Positions 1 through 6,026 of a DNA stretch of 6,633 nucleotides are shown here, piece after piece; the first letter of the stretch is position 1, and each line of letters begins with the position of its first letter. A program made the translations under genes and the position numbers. Under the pieces are notes generated by a model. That model did no database searches. It was not told the origin of the DNA and saw nothing but the letters and a program-made list of their open reading frames with translations. This DNA comes from Rhodospirillaceae bacterium (GTDB lineage: Bacteria > Pseudomonadota > Alphaproteobacteria > UBA8366), in assembly GCA_002711555.1 (NCBI GenBank), contig PARQ01000002.1:47027-53659 (forward strand), read 5' to 3'.

Positions 1-70
1 AATGTAGTTCAGGGTCCATAATCATTTTGTATATAGATTTATTGCGTTAAGATATCATAGTAAATTACTG

Positions 71-78
71 AGAGGGAG
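71..78 (+). promoter_or_regulatory. Ribosome binding site of the cupin gene
   Basis: AGAGGGAG, 9 nt before ATG 88, with an A-rich spacer. The same octamer at the same spacing precedes the NTF2-like gene at 2696. Upstream (1-70) is AT-rich and probably holds the promoter. TTGTAT near 27-32 and TAAGAT/GATATC near 48-55 are possible elements, but their spacing is not good enough to call. Confidence 0.7.
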
Positions 79-87
79 AATTGTAAA

Positions 88-612
88 ATGGCACACACCA
101 TAGAAAGCTTTAGTGCTTCCTGCAAACAGATGCTCAAAGATGAACCGGGGCCAGCCGGACGTGAAAAAGTGCGAGCACTCCTTAGTGATGTTCTTATGGA
201 TGACGAATTTATTTCTACTCATTTTGGTCCAGATAATGTTGATCCTCGAAAATGTCTATACAAGGACGACGATTTAGGATTTTGTATTTTCGCTCATGTA
301 CACACTGGATCAAAAGAAAGCCCACCGCATGACCATGGGCCGCAATGGGCAATTTATGGTCAGGCAGATGGTATCACTGACATGAATGAGTGGGATCTAA
401 TTACTGCACCCGATGGCGATAGACCCGGCAAGGTTAAATTGAAAAAGACCTATAGAATGAAGCGTGGAGACGTTTACTTGTACAATGAGAAGCAGCTTCA
501 TTCTCCGCGTCGCGATGGTCCGACAAAGTTGATTCGGATAGAGGGCTCTAATCTTGATTTTGTGAAGCGTCAACGGTTTGAGCCAATCGACGAGGTGGTG
601 GCAGCTGAATAG
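88..612 (+). CDS. Cupin-fold protein with a 3-His metal site, possible thiol-dioxygenase-like enzyme
   Basis: A 174-residue soluble protein with no signal peptide or membrane segment. Residues 65-140 carry the two halves of a cupin (double-stranded beta-helix) site. The first is PPHDHGPQWAIYGQADG (about 79-95), with H81 and H83. The second is GDVYLYNEKQLHSP (about 127-140), with H138. The Glu usual in cupin motif 1 is not at its expected place, so the likely ligand set is three histidines, as in cysteine-dioxygenase-type enzymes. The conserved-looking stretch WAIYGQA..TDMNEW resembles uncharacterised proteobacterial proteins annotated as predicted metal-dependent double-stranded beta-helix enzymes; this is from memory. 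The substrate is unknown. The start is supported by a strong ribosome binding site, AGAGGGAG at 71-78, 9 nt before the ATG. The gene appears to be transcribed alone and converges on recQ. The fold is fairly sure; the enzymatic role is inference. Confidence 0.85.
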   Translation: MAHTIESFSASCKQMLKDEPGPAGREKVRALLSDVLMDDEFISTHFGPDNVDPRKCLYKDDDLGFCIFAHVHTGSKESPPHDHGPQWAIYGQADGITDMNEWDLITAPDGDRPGKVKLKKTYRMKRGDVYLYNEKQLHSPRRDGPTKLIRIEGSNLDFVKRQRFEPIDEVVAAE

Positions 613-633
613 AACCCAAACAAATTCCCAACA

Positions 634-676
634 TTGACTGGTTGGTATCTTTTTATACGAACTTGTAACCAGTTAA
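634..676. repeat. Inverted repeat between convergent genes, possible bidirectional terminator
   Basis: TTGACTGGTT at 634-643 pairs with AACCAGTTAA at 667-676, giving a 10-bp stem with one G-T pair. Its 23-nt loop contains a smaller inverted repeat, GTAT (645-648) with ATAC (655-658) around CTTTTT. It lies between the stop of the cupin gene (612) and the stop of recQ (700), where a shared terminator is expected. Neither strand has a clean U-tract immediately after the stem, so it is not a textbook Rho-independent terminator. An RNA-processing or roadblock structure is also possible. Confidence 0.4.
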
Positions 677-699
677 CCTCCAAAAAAAGTTAAAACTGA

Positions 700-2538
700 T
701 CATTGGTGGTGTCTATCAGGGCCTGCGGAAGTGGAATTAATAACCCTAAGAAACAAAGAAGCGAAAAGCTTTAATTTGGCTTTGCCAACACCATTCACTT
801 CTGCAAATTCCGACTCGGTGCGTGGCATCTGTTTGGCTATGTGTGCTAGTGTTCGGTCTGTGAATATTAGGTAGGCCGGCACCCCACGTTGACGTGCAAG
901 CTCGAGCCTCAGGTGTTTGAGTTCAGCGAGTAATGCTATTTGTGGTTGTGTTAATGTAGTGCCTGTTTCAGGCGGCAGTGGTGCCGGATGTTTTTTTATT
1001 TTTGATTTAAATTGGGTTATTCGATAACGAAAAGTCTCTAGGCCAGCTTCTAACGTTTTACCTTTTTGAGTTATTTTAAGCCCCCCGTAATTTTCGATAT
1101 CTGTATTGAGAAATCCTGCGGCAACAAGTTGCCGAATTATAGAGCGCCACTCCGGTACCTTATGGCTTTTGCCTAGGCAGAAAGTTTCAAGGTCCTGATG
1201 GCCGGCTTTCAGGACCTTTTCTGTGTTTGTACCGCGGAGTATATCTATCAAATGAGTTACTCCGTATATCATTCCGGTTCGGCGAATAACTCTAAACAGT
1301 AACTTAGCATCTTCCGTTCCATCAATAAGGGCAGTTGGATTGAGACAAAGGTCGCAATTACCGCAGGCAGTGCTTTGCTCGCCGAAATAGTCGAGCAATG
1401 TCCTTCTGCGGCATTCCGGCGCCTCGCAGAACCCCAGTAGAGCATCGAGTTTTTGATGTTCGCGACGCTTGCGGTCATTAGCACAATCCTCTTGGTCTAT
1501 GAACAAACGACGCATTCGTATGTCTCGAAGGCCATAAAGCATTTGTGCCTCAGCGGGCTCACCATCACGTCCGGCACGGCCAATTTCTTGATAGTAAGCC
1601 TCTAGCGTACTGGGGAGGTCAGTATGGAAAACATACCGCACATCAGCTTTATCAATACCCATGCCGAAGGCGATGGTCGCGACAATAACAACGCCGCGTT
1701 CCGTCATGAATATATTTTGATGTTGCTCTCGTATTTCTGGGGGCAAACCAGCATGATACGGTAGCGCTGGAATACCTTCCTTACAAAGAAGAGCCGCCGC
1801 CTCCTCAGTTTTTTTCCGTGAAAGACAGTAAATTATCCCACTCTGCCCTTTTCTACTTTTTGTAAAAGCTAGCATTTGGGATTTCCAATTATTCTTCATT
1901 TTGACCGCAATTTTTATATTGGGTCGATCAAAGCTAAGAACGATAGACCCGGCATTTCCATTAAAAAGTTTATCTAAAATGTCTGCTTGGGTTGCTGGAT
2001 CGGCCGTCGCTGTAAGAGCTGCTATGGGCGTTTTTGGGAAGTAATTTCGAAGGGTTCCTAAAAGCTCGTACTCTGGCCTAAAACTCGGCCCCCATTGCGA
2101 TATGCAGTGAGCCTCATCGATGGCAATTAATCCAACTTCAAGCTTGGTAAGTGCATCAAGCATCCGCTCGGTCATCATACGTTCCGGTGCAAGATAGATT
2201 ATCTTGATCTCACCCGCTGCAACTTGGCGCCATGCAGCAACATTCTCTGCACGGCTTTGTGAGGAATTAATGCTGACAGCAGCCACGCCGAGAATCCTCA
2301 ATGCGGTTACTTGATCTTGCATAAGTGAAACTAGCGGAGATATCACTATTGTAAGTCCGGGCCTTATCAATGCTGGAACCTGAAAACAAAAGCTTTTTCC
2401 AGAGCCCGTTGGCATAACGGCTAGGACATTTTGACCAGATAGAAGCGTATCAATGACCGCCTCTTGCCCAGGACGAAATTTATCGAAGCCAAAAGTCTCT
2501 CGTAGGATCTTATATTTAACAGACAGTGAATTGATCAT
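700..2538 (-). CDS. recQ: ATP-dependent DNA helicase RecQ
   Basis: A 612-residue superfamily 2 3'-to-5' DNA helicase acting in recombinational repair and replication-fork processing in the cytoplasm. The full domain order is present. Motif 0 is FGFDKFRPGQ (16-25), Walker A is MPTGSGKS (42-49), the DEAH box is 141-144 and motif III is ALTATAD (174-180). Motif V is VATIAFGMGID (286-296) and motif VI is QEIGRAGRDG (317-326). The zinc-binding RQC part has C376, C392, C395 and C398, followed by a winged helix (about 405-510). A C-terminal HRDC domain covers about 533-600. Length matches the usual 600-610 residues, so the gene is intact. In the aromatic-rich loop after DEAH the sequence is SQWGPSFRPEY, where E. 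coli has SQWGHDFRPEY, so a loop His is replaced by Pro. The start at 2538 puts motif 0 at the normal distance, and the next Met (M42) lies inside Walker A. No clear Shine-Dalgarno precedes the ATG. The gene is divergent from the NTF2-like gene and probably monocistronic. Confidence 0.97.
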   Translation of the reverse strand: MINSLSVKYKILRETFGFDKFRPGQEAVIDTLLSGQNVLAVMPTGSGKSFCFQVPALIRPGLTIVISPLVSLMQDQVTALRILGVAAVSINSSQSRAENVAAWRQVAAGEIKIIYLAPERMMTERMLDALTKLEVGLIAIDEAHCISQWGPSFRPEYELLGTLRNYFPKTPIAALTATADPATQADILDKLFNGNAGSIVLSFDRPNIKIAVKMKNNWKSQMLAFTKSRKGQSGIIYCLSRKKTEEAAALLCKEGIPALPYHAGLPPEIREQHQNIFMTERGVVIVATIAFGMGIDKADVRYVFHTDLPSTLEAYYQEIGRAGRDGEPAEAQMLYGLRDIRMRRLFIDQEDCANDRKRREHQKLDALLGFCEAPECRRRTLLDYFGEQSTACGNCDLCLNPTALIDGTEDAKLLFRVIRRTGMIYGVTHLIDILRGTNTEKVLKAGHQDLETFCLGKSHKVPEWRSIIRQLVAAGFLNTDIENYGGLKITQKGKTLEAGLETFRYRITQFKSKIKKHPAPLPPETGTTLTQPQIALLAELKHLRLELARQRGVPAYLIFTDRTLAHIAKQMPRTESEFAEVNGVGKAKLKLFASLFLRVINSTSAGPDRHHQ

Positions 2539-2553
2539 TTAAATCAGAACATA

Positions 2554-2559
2554 ATTATA
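2554..2559 (-). promoter_or_regulatory. Candidate -10 element of recQ
   Basis: On the minus strand a perfect TATAAT ends 15 nt before the recQ ATG, in TTATAATTATGTTCTGATTTAA-ATG context (written in parts: TTATAATTAT, then GTTCTGATTTAA). The hexamer 17 bp upstream is CAGAAA, so there is no good -35. If it is used, the leader would be only about 9 nt and would lack a Shine-Dalgarno. It is a single hexamer in AT-rich DNA and therefore weak evidence. Confidence 0.3.
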
Positions 2560-2678
2560 ATACCCTGAGCATAGCCTTTCTGAATAAATGTGCGACATCG
2601 AAATAGTTATTTTAAGCATTTCCTTGTGGACGAAATTAGGGAAGAGTGGATAGGAAAATCCCTGAGATTAATATGAAA

Positions 2679-2686
2679 AGAGGGAG
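2679..2686 (+). promoter_or_regulatory. Ribosome binding site of the first NTF2-like gene
   Basis: AGAGGGAG, 9 nt before ATG 2696. It supports that start and matches the site of the cupin gene in both sequence and spacing. The divergent region 2539-2678 must hold the promoters of this gene and of recQ. TTGTGG at 2624-2629 could be a -35 for this gene, but no convincing -10 follows at the right distance. Confidence 0.7.
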
Positions 2687-2695
2687 CATATCAAA

Positions 2696-3076
2696 ATGAA
2701 AGCAGTCGAATTTGCAGCCAATTGGGTAGGTGTCGTTAACAAAAAATCCGTGACGCAGATACTTGGCCTTTATTCTGAGAGTGCTACCTTGCTACCAACT
2801 TTTTCAGCTGTACCAGCCAAAGGGCATAATCAAATTGAAACTTATTTTAGGAAATTATTATCTCGGGATGCTGTCGCTGTGGAGCTTGATGACGGATCGG
2901 TTAGCGTGGATGATATATCAGCGAATATAAGGGCTACTTATGGGACATATACATTTTTGTACAGCGAACAGGGAGTGCAAAAAAGTTTTCCGGCGCGATT
3001 CACCTTTGTTCTTGATACAGATAAATTAGCACCGATAATACATCACCATTCATCACTAATTCCTCCGTCTCCGTAA
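2696..3076 (+). CDS. NTF2-like fold protein, DUF4440/SgcJ-EcaC (CaMKII association-domain) type
   Basis: A 126-residue small soluble protein with no signal peptide. The pattern fits the NTF2-like families annotated SgcJ/EcaC or CaMKII association-domain. An N-terminal helix holds W10; then come ILGLYSESATLLPTFS (about 22-37), IETYFRKLL (47-55), YGTYTFLY (82-89) and ARFTFVLD (100-107). The ending HHHSSLIP (116-123) matches the HHSS..P signature I associate with this family. The Trp usual in the W.I segment before HHSS is absent: the sequence reads DKLAPIIHHHSS. These proteins form a cone-shaped pocket, and for many no reaction is known, so the label oxidoreductase should not be taken literally. 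The start is fixed by a strong ribosome binding site at 2679-2686. The stop lies 9 nt from the 3' end of the convergent tRNA-Thr gene. Family is fairly sure; function is unknown. Confidence 0.85.
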   Translation: MKAVEFAANWVGVVNKKSVTQILGLYSESATLLPTFSAVPAKGHNQIETYFRKLLSRDAVAVELDDGSVSVDDISANIRATYGTYTFLYSEQGVQKSFPARFTFVLDTDKLAPIIHHHSSLIPPSP

Positions 3077-3085
3077 TTTAGAGGA

Positions 3086-3160
3086 TGGTGCCGCCGGAGT
3101 GAATTGAACACTCGACCTCGCCCTTACCAAGGGCGCGCTCTACCCCTGAGCTACGGCGGC
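3086..3160 (-). tRNA. tRNA-Thr (anticodon GGU)
   Basis: Read on the minus strand, a complete cloverleaf is visible. The acceptor stem is GCCGCCG (3160-3154) with CGGCGGC (3096-3090). The D stem is GCTC/GAGC around the loop AGGGGTA. The anticodon stem CGCCC/GGGCG encloses loop TTGGTAA, with anticodon GGT at 3128-3126. The variable loop is 5 nt (AGGTC). The T stem GAGTG/CACTC encloses TTCAATT. The discriminator is A (3089) and CCA is encoded (3088-3086). The length is 75 nt with CCA. It reads the Thr codons ACC and ACU. It stands alone, with no second tRNA beside it. An open frame on the plus strand runs through it and is not a gene in that part. No T-run terminator is visible just past its 3' end. 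Confidence 0.97.
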
Positions 3161-3179
3161 ACAAGAACTGAGGTTCCGG

Positions 3180-3208
3180 TATATGCCATAGTCAACATTG
3201 CCCGGCAA
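3180..3208 (-). promoter_or_regulatory. Candidate tRNA-Thr promoter
   Basis: On the minus strand TTGCCG (3208-3203) and CATATA (3185-3180) are 17 bp apart, followed by a GC-rich discriminator (CCGG), as is common for stable-RNA promoters. This would start transcription about 12 nt before the mature 5' end. A competing -35, TTGACT (3195-3190), is closer to consensus, but 17 bp downstream it is paired only with a poor CTCAGT. Either match is weak. Confidence 0.25.
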
Positions 3209-3292
3209 GTCGTCGTATTATTATCGCAACTGGTTTTTTTTACTCCTAAGGTTTACTTAGTACTTGAAACGTCAAACCGAATCACATGGCAA

Positions 3293-3442
3293 ATGATTAA
3301 TAAAATAAACAAACAAAAAACAGCTAAAAAGTTTAATGACAATGGCAATCGAGCTAGCCGTAAAGCTCGACAGGGTGAGGCGTTGCGAGAGAACTTATTG
3401 AAAAGAAAAGCACAAAAAAGGGGACGGCTGAAAAAGACCTAA
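3293..3442 (+). CDS. Small basic hypothetical protein (49 aa)
   Basis: A 49-residue, strongly Lys/Arg-rich protein starting MINKINKQ and ending KAQKRGRLKKT. The C-terminal half, EALRENLLKRKAQKRGR, resembles the short basic peptides (ALR.NL.RRKAQ.RAR) that I recall in alphaproteobacterial genomes, often near murA; this is memory, not a search. No domain with known function is recognisable. A helical, nucleic-acid-binding or ribosome-associated role would be guesswork. The same frame is open back to an ATG at 3104, but that longer version runs antisense through tRNA-Thr, and its extra 63 residues look like unselected sequence, so I take the ATG at 3293. There is no clear Shine-Dalgarno. It lies about 110 nt upstream of dcd in the same direction, with a small hairpin between. 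Confidence 0.6.
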   Translation: MINKINKQKTAKKFNDNGNRASRKARQGEALRENLLKRKAQKRGRLKKT

Positions 3443-3460
3443 AAAAACAGGCGTTTTTTT
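3441..3460 (+). terminator. Possible weak terminator hairpin after the small basic gene
   Basis: AAAAAAAC (3441-3448) pairs with GTTTTTTT (3453-3460) around a 4-nt loop, AGGC. The stem is nearly all A-T but ends in a 7-T run, and it overlaps the TAA stop of the 49-residue gene (3440-3442). Being symmetrical, it could also act on the opposite strand. The weak stem makes this a tentative call. Confidence 0.35.
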
Positions 3461-3524
3461 GAAGACAAAAATTCGAAACTAAGCCCCGTCTTGTGATCTC
3501 GACCTTCATCGTTTAGTCATCAAA

Positions 3525-3530
3525 TATAAC
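3525..3530 (+). promoter_or_regulatory. Candidate -10 element upstream of dcd
   Basis: TATAAC lies 20 nt before the dcd ATG at 3551. No -35 is well placed: ACCTTC is at 17 bp and TCGACC at 20 bp. It would give dcd its own promoter after the hairpin at 3441-3460, with a leader of about 14 nt that includes the ribosome binding site. Confidence 0.25.
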
Positions 3531-3538
3531 CGAAAAAA

Positions 3539-3545
3539 GTGGGGA
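3539..3545 (+). promoter_or_regulatory. Ribosome binding site of dcd (decides the start)
   Basis: GTGGGGA sits 5 nt before ATG 3551. The GTG in it is in frame and could be mistaken for the start, giving four extra residues (MGIN). The sequence before that GTG is only GAAAAAA, which is a poor ribosome binding site. The family's usual N-terminus, M-x-IMPD.WI, also begins at 3551. Confidence 0.6.
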
Positions 3546-3550
3546 TCAAT

Positions 3551-4105
3551 ATGTCAATTATGCCGGATAGTTGGATTCGTGAGAAAGCCCAGAAAGATGG
3601 CATGATTGATCCTTTTGTTGATGCTCAGAATCGGGATGGAACTATTTCATTTGGTGTTTCATCATATGGTTATGATGCGAGAGTAAGCAGAGAATTCAAG
3701 ATTTTTACGAACGTAGATAATGCGATCGTTGATCCCAAGGCATTCTCGGACCAAAGTTTTGTCGAGCGTGATACAGATGTCTGTATCATACCCCCGAATT
3801 CTTTTGCTCTCGCCTCTACAGTGGAATATTTTCGGATACCTCGTAATGTTCTGGTTATTTGCCTTGGTAAGTCAACATATGCTCGTTGCGGAATAATCGT
3901 AAATGTTACCCCATTGGAACCTGAGTGGGAGGGTCACGTAACACTCGAATTTTCAAATACCACGCCGCTCCCAGCAAAAATATATGCAGAAGAGGGAGCG
4001 TGCCAATTTTTATTTCTCAAAGGTGAGGGTGAGCCGGATATCTCATATGCTGACCGGAAAGGGAAATATATGAGGCAACGGGGAGTAACTCTGCCTCGAT
4101 TATAA
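3551..4105 (+). CDS. dcd: dCTP deaminase
   Basis: A 184-residue cytosolic enzyme that deaminates dCTP to dUTP, supplying dUMP for thymidylate synthesis. It belongs to the trimeric dUTPase-like fold. Visible signatures are the N-terminal SSYGYDARV (37-45), [11 protein letters not shown] (78-88), the nucleotide-binding and catalytic GKSTYARCG (106-114) with R112, and VTLEFSN (130-136) with the catalytic Glu E133. The C-terminal lid is QRGVTLPRL (176-184). Length and ends match the longer proteobacterial form rather than being a truncation. A bifunctional dCTP deaminase/dUTPase cannot be excluded by eye, but the single-function assignment is the usual one for this form. It is followed in the same direction by murA after 81 nt, so the two may or may not share a transcript. 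Confidence 0.96.
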   Translation: MSIMPDSWIREKAQKDGMIDPFVDAQNRDGTISFGVSSYGYDARVSREFKIFTNVDNAIVDPKAFSDQSFVERDTDVCIIPPNSFALASTVEYFRIPRNVLVICLGKSTYARCGIIVNVTPLEPEWEGHVTLEFSNTTPLPAKIYAEEGACQFLFLKGEGEPDISYADRKGKYMRQRGVTLPRL

Positions 4106-4186
4106 AAATTGTTCTACATGAGTGCTGACTGATGAATATTCGACTGAAACGTATCTACTTTCCCAGCGATAAAATTGGCGAGTGAT

Positions 4187-5461
4187 ATGGATCGAATAAG
4201 AATCAAAGGCGGATACAAAATTGAGGGAACAATCCCGATTAGTGGAGCCAAGAATGCGGCTCTGCCATTGATGGCTGCAAGCTTACTCACCGAGGAGCCG
4301 TTAACATTATCTAATGTGCCAAATTTGGAGGATATAAGAACGCTTGCTGATTTGCTTGAACAGCATGGTGTGTTTGTTGAGAGGCATTTAGATAAGTCAG
4401 AAATAACTTTTGCTGCCTGCGAGATAACTAACACGACAGCACCCTATGATTTGGTGCGGAAGATGAGAGCTAGCGTGCTTGTACTCGGGCCTATTCTAAG
4501 CCGATTTGGGGAAGCGAAAGTATCATTGCCTGGCGGTTGTGCGATTGGTACCAGGCCTATTGATTTGCATTTAAAGGCACTAGAACTTTTGGGTGCAGAT
4601 ATAATTCTCGATGGCGGCTATGTCGTAGCTTCAGCCCCCTTCGGATTGAAGGGCGCCGATATTACGTTTCCTTTTGTTTCAGTGGGTGCTACCGAAAATA
4701 TTATGATGGCGGCTACTCTCGCTGACGGAGAAACGAGGTTGATAAATGCTGCACGCGAACCTGAGATAACCGATCTCGCGAATTGTTTAATTTCCATGGG
4801 CGCAAGTATTGAGGGAATAGGGAGTGATACACTAGTAATTCAGGGAAGAAAATTACTTGGCGGTGCACGTCATACAGTCATGCCGGACAGAATTGAGACG
4901 GGGACATATGCAATGGCTGCTGCAGCTACCGGCGGTGACGTTTTGCTGAAAGGCGCTCAGCCAGAACATCTTGTTGCGGTAACTGATAAACTAACAGAGT
5001 CTGGTGCTGTAATCACAGAGACTCCTGGAGAGAACGGAGGGGTACGGATAGCCTGTCGACGCGGTGGTTTAGTTGGCGTTGACGTTATGACTGAGCCCTT
5101 TCCCGGTTTTCCAACAGATCTTCAGGCTCAATTTATGGCTCTGCTGAGTCTATCGGATGGGGCTTCGATGATAACGGAGCAAATCTTTGAAAATCGGTTC
5201 ATGCATGTACCGGAATTAATGCGTATGGGTGCAAACATAAACTTGCACGGGGGGTCGGCAATGGTCCGAGGTGTCAAGGCTCTCACAGGAGCACCAGTGA
5301 TGGCCACTGACCTTCGTGCTTCTGTTAGCCTAGTAATAGCGGGTCTTGCTGCTGAAGGTGAGACGCTAGTTAGTAGAGTCTATCATCTCGACCGTGGTTA
5401 TGAATGCCTGGAAAAAAAATTAGTTTCGTGTGGTGCGCAGATTGAGCGCATTGAGGATTAG
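4187..5461 (+). CDS. murA: UDP-N-acetylglucosamine 1-carboxyvinyltransferase
   Basis: A 424-residue cytosolic enzyme transferring enolpyruvate from PEP to UDP-GlcNAc, the first committed step of peptidoglycan synthesis. Two EPSP-synthase-like domains are intact. Key residues visible are K22 and N23 in [10 protein letters not shown] (19-28), RKMRAS (91-96), the catalytic loop [11 protein letters not shown] (114-124) with C118 (E. coli C115), the general-base Asp D311 in GFPTDLQAQ (307-315), and the C-terminal DLRAS Arg R377. Presence of the Cys predicts ordinary fosfomycin sensitivity at the target. The start is taken at ATG 4187, giving MDRIRIKGG as in relatives. An in-frame TTG at 4175 would add four residues and has no ribosome binding site. 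The SD at 4187 is itself weak (GCGAG, about 4 nt away). The stop overlaps the ribosome binding region of the DUF2948 gene 3 nt downstream. Confidence 0.97.
   Translation: MDRIRIKGGYKIEGTIPISGAKNAALPLMAASLLTEEPLTLSNVPNLEDIRTLADLLEQHGVFVERHLDKSEITFAACEITNTTAPYDLVRKMRASVLVLGPILSRFGEAKVSLPGGCAIGTRPIDLHLKALELLGADIILDGGYVVASAPFGLKGADITFPFVSVGATENIMMAATLADGETRLINAAREPEITDLANCLISMGASIEGIGSDTLVIQGRKLLGGARHTVMPDRIETGTYAMAAAATGGDVLLKGAQPEHLVAVTDKLTESGAVITETPGENGGVRIACRRGGLVGVDVMTEPFPGFPTDLQAQFMALLSLSDGASMITEQIFENRFMHVPELMRMGANINLHGGSAMVRGVKALTGAPVMATDLRASVSLVIAGLAAEGETLVSRVYHLDRGYECLEKKLVSCGAQIERIED
5453..5456 (+). promoter_or_regulatory. Ribosome binding site of the DUF2948 gene inside murA
   Basis: GAGG lies in the last codons of murA, 8 nt before ATG 5465. 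The murA stop (5459-5461) and the next start are 3 nt apart, so the two genes are probably translationally coupled. Confidence 0.6.
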
Positions 5462-5464
5462 CCA

Positions 5465-5896
5465 ATGACTGAAGAGGCGGAACATTCGCCTATACGATTG
5501 AGAGCGTGTTCACTTGAAGACCTTTCGTTAATCTCGGCACTTTTGCAGGATGCGATAGTGCCAATTGGAGATATAGCATTTCTTAAGGATGAGAAATCGT
5601 TTGTCTTAGTTGCAAGCAGGTATTGCTGGGAATATGACAATGAGGGGAGCGGGCTGCGTGTGTTGTCTGGGCTCCGTTTTGATAGTGTAACGCGCGCAGT
5701 TTCGCGAGAAATTGATCGTCGGGATAGAAACCAATTTCTGGAGTTATTATCTATAAACTATTCAGATGGATTTGTTGCAATACATTTTTCTCGAGGAGGA
5801 GCGATCCGTCTAGAGGTTGAGCGTCTTACCGTTGCTGTCCAAGACCTCGCCGACCCCCACCCAACAACATTTCAACCTCGGCATACAACAGAATAA
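5465..5896 (+). CDS. DUF2948 family protein
   Basis: A 143-residue soluble protein of an alphaproteobacterial family of unknown function. The recognisable pieces are LEDLSLISALLQDAIVPIGD (18-37; the core signature is LQDA...GDIA), a middle RYCWE (52-56, usually R.RWE), GLRFDSV (69-75) and the C-terminal FSRGGAIRLEVE (108-119). Length is near the family norm. In relatives it commonly sits between murA and hisD. Here it follows murA by 3 nt, but the next gene is a minus-strand NTF2-like protein, so the usual downstream cluster is missing or lies elsewhere. Linkage to murA suggests co-expression but does not prove a cell-wall role. Confidence 0.9.
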   Translation: MTEEAEHSPIRLRACSLEDLSLISALLQDAIVPIGDIAFLKDEKSFVLVASRYCWEYDNEGSGLRVLSGLRFDSVTRAVSREIDRRDRNQFLELLSINYSDGFVAIHFSRGGAIRLEVERLTVAVQDLADPHPTTFQPRHTTE

Positions 5897-6026
5897 ACTC
5901 TTATCGGACACTTACAAAGTTTCAAAGTCAGAAAGTTGGGATTCAATTTAGACGTCTGAACTGTAAATGCGATGAAATATTATTTTACATGATAAAGAGC
6001 TGCTGTGGGGCAGGTGTCACAATGTT
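5897..6026. other. Convergent intergenic region without a recognised feature
   Basis: AT-rich spacer between the DUF2948 stop and the stop of the minus-strand NTF2-like gene. The only structures seen are a 4-bp hairpin CTGC/GCAG near 6001-6014 and a 6-bp TGTAAA/TTTACA pair at roughly 5961-5990. Both are too weak to call a terminator. Confidence 0.4.

Noticed and set aside
1..25. A minus-strand ATG at 25 (MIMDPELH) that could begin a divergent gene running off the left edge
   Set aside because: Only eight codons are visible and there is no ribosome binding site, so it cannot be distinguished from chance.
1269..1484. 71-codon open frame on the minus strand inside recQ
   Set aside because: It lies in another frame of the same strand within the intact helicase, with no recognisable motif and no ribosome binding site.
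2638..2663. AGGGA/TCCCT inverted repeat upstream of the first NTF2-like gene
   Set aside because: Only 5 bp with a 16-nt loop and no extension; too weak for an operator or riboswitch.
3246..3260. CTAAG/CTTAG 5-bp hairpin between tRNA-Thr and the small basic gene
   Set aside because: The stem is short and A-T rich, with no following T-run in a useful orientation; expected by chance.
3104..3292. Upstream extension of the small basic protein
   Set aside because: It begins within sequence antisense to tRNA-Thr. The residues look unselected and differ in character from the basic C-terminal part.
4114..4434. 106-codon open frame opposite the start of murA
   Set aside because: Antisense to a clear murA coding region; no family resemblance.
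5458..5640. 60-codon open frame opposite the DUF2948 gene
   Set aside because: Antisense shadow of a recognised family.
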